Shown here: in pieces, positions 8,270 through 17,404 of the stretch
How the letters are laid out: the number at the start of each line of letters is the position of its first letter
How positions within the stretch are numbered: the first letter of the stretch is position 1
From: Arcobacter sp.
Lineage (GTDB): Bacteria; Acidobacteriota; Terriglobia; Bryobacterales; Bryobacteraceae
DNA length: 64,000 nucleotides
NCBI GenBank assembly: GCA_020723085.1
Contig: DYJN01000010.1
Span: forward strand, 1 to 64,000
Direction: 5' to 3'
Translations under genes and position numbers: made by a program
The notes under the pieces: generated by a model
What the model was told of the DNA's origin: nothing
Seen by the model: only the letters and a program-made list of their open reading frames with translations
Database searches by the model: none

Positions 8270-9478
8270 ATGGCGAACAATGGCAGGCGGAAGTCGAGAA
8301 AGATCTGGATCTGGGTGATGGTCGCTGTGGCGGTGCTTGCCGGCGCCGGCGTCGCTGTCCGGGCGGCGCTCAAGCCAGACAACAAGATCGATCCGTCGAA
8401 GATCGCCAAGGTGGAGCGGGGCGACATCGCCCGCGTCGTCGTGGCAACCGGCAAGATCGAGCCGCGGGCCATTGTAGAAGTCAAATCCAAGGCGAGCGGC
8501 ATTGTCAAGAACATCTACGTCAATTACGGCGACACCGTGCGCGCCGGGCAGGTGCTGGCCGAACTCGACAAGGAAGAGCTGGAGGCCCGCGTCCGCGAGG
8601 CTCGCGCCAACCTTCAGGCCGCGCAGGCGCTGGAAGAGAGCGCCGCCGCCACGCTGGAGCGCAACAAAGTGGAGGCTGAGGGTCCTGACCTTCCCTTTCT
8701 GAGGTCCGCCATGGAGCGCGCCCAGCGGATGCTGAACGAGAAGCTTGTGGCCAAAAACACCGTGGAAGAGGCGGAGAAGGCCTATCAGCTTGCTCTGAAC
8801 CGCCAGAGCGCCGCCATCCGGGCGCTCGCCGTCAGCCGTGCTGAAATCACCCGCGCCCGCGCCCAGGTGGCGCAGGCGAAGGCCGTCCTCGAGCGTGCTG
8901 AAGAGGATCTGCGCAACTCGACCATCGTGAGCCCTATCGACGGACTCGTGCTGTCGCGCAATGTCGAGGTGGGCAACGCCGTCAGCTCGATCCTGGTGTT
9001 GGGGTCACAGGCCACGCCGCTGTTCATCCTCGGCGACATCAGCGACGTTTTCGTGCGCGGGAAGGTCGATCAGGCTGACATTGGCAAGGTCTATCTGGGC
9101 CAGCCGGCGCGCATCGTAGTGGAGAGCTTCCGCGACCGCAAGTTCGAGGGCAAGGTCTACCGCATCTCGCCCTATGGCGTCGAGAAAGAAAACGTCACCA
9201 CGTTCGAAGTGCAGGTGTCCATCCATAACCCTGGGCGGGAGCTCAAGGCCAACATGAGCGCGAACGCCGAGATCATCCTCGAGGAAAAGAAAAACGTGCT
9301 GCTGGTGCCCGAAGCCGCCGTGGTTTACGATCGCGACCGCAAGCCGGCTGTCGAGATCCCCGACCCCGCGCAGGAGAAGGGCAGGCGCAAGGCCGCCGTC
9401 AAGCTCGGCATCTCCAACGGCATCAAGACCGAGCTGCTGAACGGGCTGGAGGAAGGCTCCCAGGTGATTCTGCAATAG
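8270..9478 (+). CDS. MacA-like periplasmic adaptor (HlyD / RND membrane-fusion family)
   Basis: A 402-residue membrane-fusion protein. A single N-terminal transmembrane anchor (about 10-28, KIWIWVMVAVAVLAG) is followed by the split lipoyl domain (KSKASGIVKNIYVNYGDTV and the matching half STIVSPIDGLVLSR), an alpha-hairpin coiled coil rich in Glu, Arg and Ala (about 105-215), and the beta-barrel region. Such adaptors link inner-membrane pumps to an outer-membrane channel. I use the ATG at 8270, the first that precedes the anchor; the open frame further upstream overlaps the divergent M20 gene. The two permease genes follow directly, so this should be the adaptor of a MacAB-like exporter. Confidence 0.9.
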   Translation: MANNGRRKSRKIWIWVMVAVAVLAGAGVAVRAALKPDNKIDPSKIAKVERGDIARVVVATGKIEPRAIVEVKSKASGIVKNIYVNYGDTVRAGQVLAELDKEELEARVREARANLQAAQALEESAAATLERNKVEAEGPDLPFLRSAMERAQRMLNEKLVAKNTVEEAEKAYQLALNRQSAAIRALAVSRAEITRARAQVAQAKAVLERAEEDLRNSTIVSPIDGLVLSRNVEVGNAVSSILVLGSQATPLFILGDISDVFVRGKVDQADIGKVYLGQPARIVVESFRDRKFEGKVYRISPYGVEKENVTTFEVQVSIHNPGRELKANMSANAEIILEEKKNVLLVPEAAVVYDRDRKPAVEIPDPAQEKGRRKAAVKLGISNGIKTELLNGLEEGSQVILQ

Positions 9479-9496
9479 CGGGAGGACAGCGGATCC

Positions 9497-10756
9497 TTGA
9501 GCCTCGCCGACCTGGTCCGGGACACGCTGCGGACCCTGCTCGCCCACAAGCTGCGCGCCGGGCTCACCATGTTCGGCCTCACCTGGGGCATCGTCTCCAT
9601 CGTGCTGATGACCGCCGCCGGAGACGGCTTCCGCGAGGGGCAGCGCCAGGTGGCGGCCAACTTCGGCGAGAACATCTTCATCGTCTTTCCCGGCCGCACG
9701 TCGATGCAGGCGGGCGGCGAACGCGCCGGGCGGCGCGTGATGTGGTCGATCCGCGACCACGAGCTGCTGAAGCCTTACGCGCCTTCCTGCGAGCACATTC
9801 TGCCGGAGCTCACCCGCGGCGCGGTTGCCGTCCGCAGCGACTATAACGCCGGTTCGCTCATGGTGAGCGGCAGCCTGCCGCCTTATCAGCGCCTGCGCGC
9901 GCTTCCGGTGGCCGAAGGCCGGTTCTTCAACCGGGAGGACGAGGCGCAGGGCCGCCGCGTCGCGTTTCTGGGCGCGGACGCGAAGAAGCAGCTCTTCGGC
10001 GCCCGCAACGCGATCGGCGAGACCATCTCCATCGCGGGGTTCCCGTATCTCGTCATCGGCGTGATGCGGTTCAAGGATCAGGACTCGAGTTACGACGGGC
10101 GCGACGTGAACAAGGTCTTCGTGCCGTTTTCCGCCATGGCCCGCGACCTGCCTCAGCCGCCCCCCTGGCCGCCGGACACGGTGGATCAATTGATCGTGAA
10201 GGCGAAGACCCTCGGCGGGCATGAAGCCTGCGTCGCCGAGGTGCGCCGCGGGCTCGCCGCGCTGCACCGGTTCGACCCGGAAGACACCATGGCCGCATCC
10301 ATCTGGGACACGGTTCGGGAGTCGCGCGCCTTCCGGACGATGACCGACGGGATGAAGTACTTCCTCGGCGCGATGGGCGTGGTGACGCTCCTGCTCGGCG
10401 GGATCGGCACGATGAACGTCATGCTGGTGGCCGTGCGCGAGCGCACCCGCGAGATCGGCCTGCGCATGTCGGTGGGCGCGACGCGGCGGCAGATCCAGAT
10501 GATGTTCTTTCTGGAAACAGCGCTCATCGTGTTTTCGAGCGGCGCGCTTGGGATGGGCTTCGCCCTCGCCGTCTGCCACTTCGTCAACCAGCTGCCGATG
10601 CCGCAGTATTTCGCCGGGCTGATGCCGTCCTGGGAGGTCGGCGCGGCGTGCGTGGCGCTGCTGGGGCTGGTGGCGTTTCTCAGCGCCCTCTATCCGGCGT
10701 CGCGCGCGGCGGGCATCGATCCGGTCCAGGCGCTGCACTTCGAGGCGGGAGGCTGA
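9497..10756 (+). CDS. MacB-like ABC transporter permease (FtsX domain), copy 1
   Basis: A 419-residue permease with the type VII ABC layout: an N-terminal transmembrane helix (about 17-40), a large periplasmic core, then three C-terminal helices in the FtsX domain that starts at MTDGMKYFLGAMGVVTLLLGG. RTREIGLRMSVGATRR is the typical cytoplasmic loop. There is no nucleotide-binding domain, unlike E. coli MacB, so an ATPase must come from elsewhere. The start is a TTG at 9497 with GGAGG 5'-adjacent in the 18-bp gap after the adaptor. It is a paralogue of the next gene; both share the segment TSMQAGGERAGRR. Confidence 0.88.
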   Translation: MSLADLVRDTLRTLLAHKLRAGLTMFGLTWGIVSIVLMTAAGDGFREGQRQVAANFGENIFIVFPGRTSMQAGGERAGRRVMWSIRDHELLKPYAPSCEHILPELTRGAVAVRSDYNAGSLMVSGSLPPYQRLRALPVAEGRFFNREDEAQGRRVAFLGADAKKQLFGARNAIGETISIAGFPYLVIGVMRFKDQDSSYDGRDVNKVFVPFSAMARDLPQPPPWPPDTVDQLIVKAKTLGGHEACVAEVRRGLAALHRFDPEDTMAASIWDTVRESRAFRTMTDGMKYFLGAMGVVTLLLGGIGTMNVMLVAVRERTREIGLRMSVGATRRQIQMMFFLETALIVFSSGALGMGFALAVCHFVNQLPMPQYFAGLMPSWEVGAACVALLGLVAFLSALYPASRAAGIDPVQALHFEAGG

Positions 10757-10760
10757 AGCC

Positions 10761-12023
10761 ATGTTCGCCATGCTGGCCGAGATCGCGCTGCAAGCCTGGG
10801 ATTCGCTCCGCCGCAATCCCACCCGCAGCATCCTCACCATGCTGGGCATCGTCTGGGGCATCGCGTCGGTGACGTTGCTGATGGCCTATGGAGACGGCTT
10901 CCGGTCGCTGATGGTGGGGACCTTTCAGAACTTCTCGAAATCGGCCGTCATCGTGTTCCCGGGGCAGACCAGCATGCAGGCAGGCGGCGAACGCGCCGGG
11001 CGGCGCATCCGGTTCGAGTTCGCCGATCTCGATGCCGTGCGGATGGAGTGCACGCTCGTGCGGCAGATCTGCCCGGAAACGATCCGGCGCGTGAATCTCT
11101 CCTATGGCGGCCGGCTGGCGAGCCTGAACGTGCGCGGCGTCTGCGCCGAGTACGGGCAGATCCGCAGCGAGTTTCCATCCGAAGGCCGCTGGCTCACGCG
11201 CGAGGATCAGGCAGACCGGCGCCGTGTCGCGTTCTTGGGCCGGTGGGCCAAGGACAAGCTGTTTTCCGGCCGTCCTGCCGTCGGCGAGACGATCACGATC
11301 CAGGGGATGCGGTTCACGGTTGTCGGCGTCATGGACAGGAAGCTCGCGTTCGGCAATTACTACGGTCCCGATGACCGCTCCGTGTTCATCCCGTATGAGG
11401 CCGCGTCGGAACTGTGGGACGCGCGCTATCCAACCAACGCGGTCCTGCAACCGGTGGCGCCCGTCTTCGAAGCGCAGGCCGAGAGGCAGTTCCGCGCCGC
11501 GATGGCCAAGCGGCTGCGCTTCGATCCGCGCGACGAGCGCGCGTTGACGACGTTCGGCACTTCGACGATCCGCCCCATCATCGACGGCTTGACCATCGGG
11601 CTTCAGGTCCTGCTGCTGTTCATCGGCGGACTGACGCTCGCCATCGGCGGCATCGGCCTGATGAACATCCTGCTGGTGAGCGTGACGGAACGGACGCGCG
11701 AGATTGGATTGCGGCGCGCGCTCGGAGCGCGGCGCTGGCACGTCGCCGGGCAGTTCCTTGCGGAGGCGCTGTTCCTGACCTTCGCCGGAGGCGTGCTCGG
11801 CGTGCTGCTCTCGTACGCGATCACGTGGATCCTTCCGCCGCTGCCGATGCTGAGCGGGCTGTTCGAGGACGAGTCGGGCAAGGGCGACCTTGTTCTGCGC
11901 GTGCAAGCGGGCATCGTGCTTGTCTCGGCAGCCGCGCTTGTTCTGGTGGGAGTGGCCAGCGGAATGGCCCCCGCGCTCCGCGCCGCGCGGATGGATCCCG
12001 GCGAAGCGCTGCGCGTGGAGTGA
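10761..12023 (+). CDS. MacB-like ABC transporter permease (FtsX domain), copy 2
   Basis: A 420-residue paralogue of the preceding permease, 4 bp after its stop. Same plan: N-terminal helix (MLGIVWGIASVTLLMAYGDGF region), periplasmic core with VIVFPGQTSMQAGGERAGRR, and a C-terminal FtsX domain with IGGIGLMNILLVSVTERTREIG. MacB works as a homodimer; two different permeases side by side suggest a heterodimer. Again no ATPase domain. The likely role is mechanotransmission-driven export of a periplasmic substrate such as a peptide, siderophore, lipid or drug; the cargo cannot be told. Confidence 0.88.
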   Translation: MFAMLAEIALQAWDSLRRNPTRSILTMLGIVWGIASVTLLMAYGDGFRSLMVGTFQNFSKSAVIVFPGQTSMQAGGERAGRRIRFEFADLDAVRMECTLVRQICPETIRRVNLSYGGRLASLNVRGVCAEYGQIRSEFPSEGRWLTREDQADRRRVAFLGRWAKDKLFSGRPAVGETITIQGMRFTVVGVMDRKLAFGNYYGPDDRSVFIPYEAASELWDARYPTNAVLQPVAPVFEAQAERQFRAAMAKRLRFDPRDERALTTFGTSTIRPIIDGLTIGLQVLLLFIGGLTLAIGGIGLMNILLVSVTERTREIGLRRALGARRWHVAGQFLAEALFLTFAGGVLGVLLSYAITWILPPLPMLSGLFEDESGKGDLVLRVQAGIVLVSAAALVLVGVASGMAPALRAARMDPGEALRVE

Positions 12024-12080
12024 CCGCGGCAGAGCTTCGCTGGCGCGCCCCGGCCGTTCCGGGTATGCTGTCTGTTTCGC

Positions 12081-13241
12081 ATGAAACGCGCCTTCCCCGT
12101 CTTCCTCGCCTTCCTCGCTATGGGTTTCGCCGACGCTGCCGGGCCCTTTGTCAGCCTGGCGCGCGAGCAGTTCCAGCTGTCCTACTTCGCCGCGCAATGG
12201 ATCACCTTCTCCGGCTTCATCATGTTCGGGCTGCTGTCGATCCCGATGGGGCTTGTGCAGGACCGCACGGGCAAGAAGACTGTTTTGCTCGCCGGGCTTG
12301 TCATTATGCTCGCCGGGCTGCTGGTCCCCGCCATTGCAGGATTCACCACCTTCCCGGTCTTCCTGGTTACGGTCGTGCTGCTGGGCGCGGGCGCGACCAC
12401 GTTGCAGGTGGCGGGCAATCCCATCATGCGCGACGTCTCCCCGCCCGGCCTGTACTCGCGCAACCTTTCGCTGGCGCAGTTCGTCAAGGCCATCGGGTCG
12501 CTCTCGGGTCCGCTGCTGCCTGTGCTGGCGGCGCGGTGGTACGGCGCTTCCTGGCAGGTGGTCTTCCCGATCTATTCCGCCGCCGTCATCATCACGATCC
12601 TCGCCACGCTACCGCTGCGGGTCGATGAAGTGCGTGCGCCGGATCAGCAGCCCGCCACGCTCGCCTCCTGTCTCGCGCTGCTGAGGAACGGCTACGTCGC
12701 CATGATGGTGCTGGCCATCTTCCTGTATGTAGGCGCTGAAGTGAGCGTCAGCGCCGGCATTCCGCTCTATCTCAAAGACCGCTTCGGCATCGACATCAGC
12801 CGTACCGGTCTGCTCGGCACGGGCCTGTTTTTCCTGGCGCTCACCATCGGGCGCTTCTCCGGCGGCGTCATCCTGAACTGGATGAAGCCCAGGACATTCT
12901 TGCTCATCACCTGCCTGGTGTCGATCCTGGGCCTGCTCGGTATTTTTGTTCCGTCGCCGGGCGTTTCCGCCGTCTGCTTTTTCATCACGGGCCTGGGCTT
13001 CGCCAATATCTTCCCGCTCGTGTTCTCGATCACGGTGGATGCGATGCCCGAGCACACGAACGCCCTCAGCGGCCTCATGGTCACGGCCATTGTCGGAGCT
13101 GCGTTCGTGCCGCCATTGATGGGCTATTTGTCAGACCTCTTCGCTTCGGCGCAGGCGGGCTTCTTTGTGCCTCTCGCCTGCATCCTGTACATCACCGCCG
13201 CGGCGTTGCTGAATCAGCGCCGCGCTCATGCGGGAAAATGA
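12081..13241 (+). CDS. MFS transporter, probably for a sugar
   Basis: A 386-residue major facilitator with about 12 hydrophobic segments. The loop between helices 2 and 3 reads GLVQDRTGKKTVLLAG, a variant of the MFS signature. The overall pattern resembles the FucP-like sugar:H+ symporters. The stop TGA at 13239 is immediately followed by the GTG start of a ROK-family kinase, so uptake and phosphorylation of the same sugar are likely coupled. Starts at ATG 12081. The transported sugar is inferred from context only. Confidence 0.82.
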   Translation: MKRAFPVFLAFLAMGFADAAGPFVSLAREQFQLSYFAAQWITFSGFIMFGLLSIPMGLVQDRTGKKTVLLAGLVIMLAGLLVPAIAGFTTFPVFLVTVVLLGAGATTLQVAGNPIMRDVSPPGLYSRNLSLAQFVKAIGSLSGPLLPVLAARWYGASWQVVFPIYSAAVIITILATLPLRVDEVRAPDQQPATLASCLALLRNGYVAMMVLAIFLYVGAEVSVSAGIPLYLKDRFGIDISRTGLLGTGLFFLALTIGRFSGGVILNWMKPRTFLLITCLVSILGLLGIFVPSPGVSAVCFFITGLGFANIFPLVFSITVDAMPEHTNALSGLMVTAIVGAAFVPPLMGYLSDLFASAQAGFFVPLACILYITAAALLNQRRAHAGK

Positions 13242-14366
13242 GTGCGAACCGCCATGTCCATCGACGCCTCTTCCGACCCGCGCATCGTCATGACCCTCGA
13301 CGCGGGGGGCACGAATCTCAAGTTTTCCGCCATCCGGTCGAACAGACTTCTCCTCGACCCGATCTTTCTGCCCGCAGCTCCCGCGGATCTCGATGCCAGC
13401 CTCGACAACATCATTGAGGGCTTCCGCCGCGTCCGTGCGCTTCTGCCCGATCCGCCGGCGGCGGTCAGTTTCGCCTTTCCGGGTCCAGCCGATTATCCTT
13501 CGGGAGTCGTCTTCAACGAAAACAATCTGCCCGCATTTCGTGGCGGAGTCGCTCTGGGACCCATGCTCGAGGATGTCTTCGGCATCCCGGTGTTTCTGAA
13601 CAACGACGGCGACCTGTTCGCGTATGGAGAAGCGATCAGCGGCTTTCTGCCCGAGGTCAACCGCAGGCTGGCCGAAGCGGGAAGTCCGAAGCGCTACGCG
13701 AACCTGCTCGGCATCACGCTGGGCACGGGGTTGGGCGGCGGCATTGTGCGCAACGGCGAACTCTTCATCGGCGACAATTCCATGGCTGGGGAGGTCTGGC
13801 TGCTGCGCAACAAGCTGGCGCCGGACTGGAACGCCGAGGAGGGCGCTTCGATCCGCGCCGTGCGCCGCGTGTACGGTGAAGTCGCCGGCGCCGCCTTCGA
13901 AGAGACGCCCGAGCCGAAGGAGATCTTCGAGATCGGGATGGGACGCGCGCCGGGCAACGCGGAAGCCGCCCGTGAGGCGTTCCGGCGCATGGGCGAAGTG
14001 GCGGGCGACGCCATCGCGCAGGCGCTGACTCTGGTGGACGCGCTCGTCGTCATTGGCGGCGGGCTCTCGGGTGCGGCGCCGCTGTTCTTTCCTGCCCTGC
14101 TCGACGCCGTAAACGGCGTCTTCGCGCGCGACGGAAGCCCGTTGCGGCGCGTCGTCTTCCAGGCCTTTCACTTCGACGATCCGTCGCAGCAGGCGGCGTT
14201 TCTGCGCGGCGAGCCGCGCGAGCTGCCCGTGCCGCGTTCGAACCGCAAGGTCCGCTATGACGCGCTCCAGCGAACCGCCATCGGGCTGACAAGGCTTGGG
14301 ACCAGCGAGGCGGTCTCGCTCGGCGCGTACGCATTTGCCCTCAGCCGGCTTGGTCCAATTGCCTGA
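13242..14366 (+). CDS. ROK-family sugar kinase
   Basis: A ROK protein of up to 374 residues. The ATP phosphate-1 motif VMTLDAGGTNLKF lies near residues 16-28, the sugar-binding region includes FLNNDGDLFAYGE, and LGITLGTGLGGGIVRNGELF is the classic glycine-rich phosphate-2 block. The zinc cluster CxCGxxGCxE of most ROK repressors and glucokinases is absent, and there is no DNA-binding domain, so it should be a kinase and not a regulator. GTG at 13242 abuts the transporter's stop; the ATG at 13254 is the alternative start. The probable substrate is glucose, fructose or an N-acetylated hexose taken up by the neighbouring MFS protein. Confidence 0.82.
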   Translation: MRTAMSIDASSDPRIVMTLDAGGTNLKFSAIRSNRLLLDPIFLPAAPADLDASLDNIIEGFRRVRALLPDPPAAVSFAFPGPADYPSGVVFNENNLPAFRGGVALGPMLEDVFGIPVFLNNDGDLFAYGEAISGFLPEVNRRLAEAGSPKRYANLLGITLGTGLGGGIVRNGELFIGDNSMAGEVWLLRNKLAPDWNAEEGASIRAVRRVYGEVAGAAFEETPEPKEIFEIGMGRAPGNAEAAREAFRRMGEVAGDAIAQALTLVDALVVIGGGLSGAAPLFFPALLDAVNGVFARDGSPLRRVVFQAFHFDDPSQQAAFLRGEPRELPVPRSNRKVRYDALQRTAIGLTRLGTSEAVSLGAYAFALSRLGPIA

Positions 14367-14474
14367 GCCATCGCCTCGGTCAGGCGGGCGCCGTAGTACT
14401 CATGTGCCCGCGAACCACTCAGGGTAAGGAATCCTCTCCATTCAGTCAGCGCCGCACCGCGCCGATGAAGGAGC

Positions 14475-16628
14475 ATGCGCGCAATTCTGGGCTTGGTGGT
14501 CCTCCTTGCCTGCCCGCCGTCCGTATCCGCGACTATACGCAGCGTGGGTCCCGGACAGCCGTATGCGAAGCCCTGCCAGGCGTTCGCCGCCGCGCAGGAC
14601 GGCGATGTCGTCGAGATCGACGCCGCCGGCAACTATGACGGGGATGTGTGCGTGATCTACCGGAACAACCTGACCATTCGCGGCGTGAATGGCCGCGCCC
14701 GGATCGACGCTGCGGGCCATTTTGCCCAGGGCAAAGGCATCTGGGTGGTCGCGGGGGATAACGTTACCGTCGAAAACATCGAGTTCTCGGGCGCCCGGGT
14801 GCCTGACCGCAACGGCGCCGGCATCCGGCTCGACTCGGGCAACCTGACGGTGCGGAACTGCGTCTTCCACGACAACGAAATGGGCATTCTGGGCGGCTTC
14901 TACGGAAGCGTCCTGATCGAGCACTCCGAGTTCTACGACAACGGCTACGGCGACGGTCAGAGCCACAACATCTACATCAACTCCGGCGTGGCCGAGTTCA
15001 CCTTGCGCTATTCCGCCTCGCGCCGCTCGAAGGTCGGCCATCTGGTGAAATCCCGGGCGGCTGTCAACCGCATCCTGTACAACCGCCTCACGCAGGAGAG
15101 CGGCTCGGGCAGCTACGAGATCGACCTTCCCAACGGCGGACAGGCGTACGTGATCGGCAACATCATCCAGCAGGGCGACACGACGCAGAACCGCGGCATG
15201 CTGGCGTTCGGGATGGAAGGGCTGCGCACCGGAACGCCAAACGAGCTGTGCGCCGTCAACAACACCTTTGTCAGCACCCGCTCCGCCGGCGCCACGTTCG
15301 TGCAGGTGTCGAGCAGCCTGGCAACACCCGCGGTGCTGCGCAACAACATCTTCTCCGGCAGCGGCATCATCACAACCCAGACCTCGGCGCTGATGGCGGG
15401 CAATGTGACCAGCGGCGAGATGGGGTTCCTGAATCCTTCCCAGTATGATTACCGCATCTCCAACACGTCGGCGGCTCTGAACGCAGGGGTCGAGCCGGGC
15501 ACCGGAGGCGGCATGCCGCTGCGCCCCGCCATGCAATACCATCACCCCTTGTGCGCCGTGCCGCGCTCAGACGTGGGCGCCATCGACGCCGGCGCATTCG
15601 AGTACGGCTTGCCGGACAACGCTCCCGTTTGCGCTCCGGGCGCGGACCCGCCGCCGGATGCGCCCGATCCGCGGCTTGCGTCCTTCACGGTTGGATCGTT
15701 GGTGACCGCCGGCTCCAGTGTGACCGCCACGATCCAGCTCACCGCGCCGGCGCCGCAAGGCGGCGCGGTGGTGTCGCTGGCGAGCTCCGCGCCTCAGGCG
15801 CTTCCCGTGCCGCCCAGCGTCACCGTCTCCGCCGGCCTAAAGACGGCGTCGCTCTCCCTCAATGTCGGACAGGTGACGGCGGCGACCACGGTTGTTCTGA
15901 CCGCCTCCTTCGGCGGCAGTTCTCTCCAGAGCACTGTCACGGTGCAGCCGCCCGCTCCGCAGTTGGCCTCCTTCACAGCCGGTTCGCTGGTGACCGCAGG
16001 CGATACCGTGACCGCCACTGTGCAACTCGCCGCGCCTGCGCCGCAGGGCGGCGCGGTGGTGTCGCTGACAAGCTCCGCGCCTCAGGCGCTTCCCGTGCCG
16101 CCCAGCGTCACCGTGTCCGCCGGATTGAAGACAGCCGCGATCTCCCTCGCCGCCGGACAGGTGACTGCGGCGACCACGGTGGTTCTGACAGCCTCCCTCG
16201 GCGGCAGTTCTCTCCAAAGCACCGTCACGGTGCAGCCCGCTCAAACCGGGCAGAATCCGGGTCAGTTGGACAAGCTCCTGCCATCACGGCATCTCCTCTA
16301 TCCGGGCGAGTCGTTCCTGCTCGCCATTTACCTGAAAGCCCCGGCGCCTGCCGGGGGAGTTCTGGTGAACCTGACCAGCAGCGAGCCCTCGGTGATGATG
16401 CCGCCCGCGGTTCTGATCCCTGCCGGAACTCAGTCCTTCCAGGTCTTGGGTACGGTCGACCGGCTGGCAGAGAGAGCATCCGTGAAGCTTTTCGCATCTT
16501 CCTCCAATGAGGTTCATGCCAGCATTGCGATCGGCGCACGAAGAGGACAACCGGTGCGGAGAGGATTCCTGACGCCGCAGTCCGGACCAGAAGCTGCCCG
16601 CGGCTACCGGAGCAGGCGCGACCCGTGA
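14475..16628 (+). CDS. Secreted parallel beta-helix protein with tandem C-terminal repeats
   Basis: A 717-residue exported protein. A signal peptide (1-19, ending PSVSA) precedes a right-handed parallel beta-helix of about 350 residues, with repeated N and G turns such as RNCVFHDNEMGILGG and LIEHSEFYDNGYGDGQSHNIYINSG, the pattern of polysaccharide lyases and surface-binding proteins. From residue 401 come two nearly identical 96-residue beta-sandwich units (LASFTVGSLVTAGSSVTA and LASFTAGSLVTAGDTVTA), then a third diverged unit (about 598-690). The tail after IAIGARRG is basic and looks unlike a domain. It probably sits outside the cell and binds or cleaves a glycan; no catalytic residues can be assigned. 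Confidence 0.72.
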   Translation: MRAILGLVVLLACPPSVSATIRSVGPGQPYAKPCQAFAAAQDGDVVEIDAAGNYDGDVCVIYRNNLTIRGVNGRARIDAAGHFAQGKGIWVVAGDNVTVENIEFSGARVPDRNGAGIRLDSGNLTVRNCVFHDNEMGILGGFYGSVLIEHSEFYDNGYGDGQSHNIYINSGVAEFTLRYSASRRSKVGHLVKSRAAVNRILYNRLTQESGSGSYEIDLPNGGQAYVIGNIIQQGDTTQNRGMLAFGMEGLRTGTPNELCAVNNTFVSTRSAGATFVQVSSSLATPAVLRNNIFSGSGIITTQTSALMAGNVTSGEMGFLNPSQYDYRISNTSAALNAGVEPGTGGGMPLRPAMQYHHPLCAVPRSDVGAIDAGAFEYGLPDNAPVCAPGADPPPDAPDPRLASFTVGSLVTAGSSVTATIQLTAPAPQGGAVVSLASSAPQALPVPPSVTVSAGLKTASLSLNVGQVTAATTVVLTASFGGSSLQSTVTVQPPAPQLASFTAGSLVTAGDTVTATVQLAAPAPQGGAVVSLTSSAPQALPVPPSVTVSAGLKTAAISLAAGQVTAATTVVLTASLGGSSLQSTVTVQPAQTGQNPGQLDKLLPSRHLLYPGESFLLAIYLKAPAPAGGVLVNLTSSEPSVMMPPAVLIPAGTQSFQVLGTVDRLAERASVKLFASSSNEVHASIAIGARRGQPVRRGFLTPQSGPEAARGYRSRRDP
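15675..16250 (+). repeat. Two tandem 288-bp coding repeats
   Basis: Two units, 15675-15962 and 15963-16250, lie head to tail in frame within the beta-helix protein gene. They are close copies at the DNA level, including a long shared stretch through GTGGTGTCGCTG and CAGGCGCTTCCCGTGCCGCC, and each codes for a 96-residue sandwich domain. A third, much diverged unit follows from about 16266. The high DNA similarity points to a recent duplication or gene conversion. Confidence 0.85.
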
Positions 16629-16762
16629 CGCTGGCGCCGCGGTTCGGATGGGACCAGGCGCAGCGGCGCGCCAGACGATGCGCAACGCGCGATGCGGAGC
16701 GCAGCCGGAGGGAAAGCCCGCGACCGCCGGCTCGCGCCTGAATTGGCTTGCCGCACGCTCGA

Positions 16763-17326
16763 TCACGCGGCGGCAACTTCCTGAAGAAGCCCGCTGCGCA
16801 CGTCGTAGATGTAGCCGTACACTGGGATATCCGGCGGCGCCAGCGGGTGGCGCCGGATGCGCGCGACGTCGTCACGCACGCTCTGGGCGAGGTCGCGGAT
16901 GGTCAGCCAGTCGATGTAGCCGCCTTCGCGCGAGCCCTGCAGAGCAGTGTCCAGGTTCTTCCACTGGCCGTCCACGAGCCCGGCTGGGCCGATGGATTCC
17001 GCCAGGAGCCCGCGCATGATTTCATCCGTGAAAAACTCCATCCCGCAATTCGTGTGGTGGATCACGAACCACTCGCGCGTGCCCAACAGCTTGGCGGAGA
17101 TGACCAGCGAGCGGATGGCGTCATCGCTGGCGCGCCCGCCCGCATTGCGGATCACGTGCGCGTCGCCTTCGGCGAGTCCTGCGAACTTCGCCGGATCGAG
17201 CCGTGCGTCCATGCACGTCAGCACGGCGAACCGCCTCGCCGGCGGCATCGCCAGCCTGCCCTTGTCGCCGAACTCTGCCGCGTAGCGGCGGTTGGCCTCG
17301 AGAACTTCAGTCAAGATCCGTGACAT
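16763..17326 (-). CDS. Beta-class carbonic anhydrase
   Basis: A 187-residue beta-carbonic anhydrase, which interconverts CO2 and bicarbonate. The zinc ligands are Cys38 in the CMDARLD motif, His91 and Cys94 in HHTNCG; the Asp40-Arg42 pair of CxDxR is present. [15 protein letters not shown] matches the family substrate-side segment. The size is that of the small type II bacterial enzymes. Its Shine-Dalgarno AGGAGGGG, ending about 6 bases before the ATG, lies in a strong hairpin (see 17332-17370). Downstream on the same strand is a non-coding gap; the oxidoreductase gene lies upstream on the same strand. Confidence 0.92.
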   Translation of the reverse strand: MSRILTEVLEANRRYAAEFGDKGRLAMPPARRFAVLTCMDARLDPAKFAGLAEGDAHVIRNAGGRASDDAIRSLVISAKLLGTREWFVIHHTNCGMEFFTDEIMRGLLAESIGPAGLVDGQWKNLDTALQGSREGGYIDWLTIRDLAQSVRDDVARIRRHPLAPPDIPVYGYIYDVRSGLLQEVAAA

Positions 17327-17331
17327 GAAAA

Positions 17332-17370
17332 GCCCCTCCTGCCGCCGTTATACAACGCCGCAGGAGGGGG
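17332..17370 (-). promoter_or_regulatory. Hairpin sequestering the carbonic anhydrase Shine-Dalgarno
   Basis: On the minus strand CCCCTCCTGC and GCAGGAGGGG form a perfect 10-bp stem around a 17-base loop that holds a small GTT/AAC pairing. The 3' arm contains the ribosome-binding site of the carbonic anhydrase, and the ATG follows 6 bases later. The element also lies 34-72 bases after the oxidoreductase stop and is followed by TTTT, so it could act partly as a terminator. Switching of translation is inferred. Confidence 0.55.
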
Positions 17371-17404
17371 CAATCCCGGTCTCAGAAGAGAGATTCGCGC
17401 CCGG

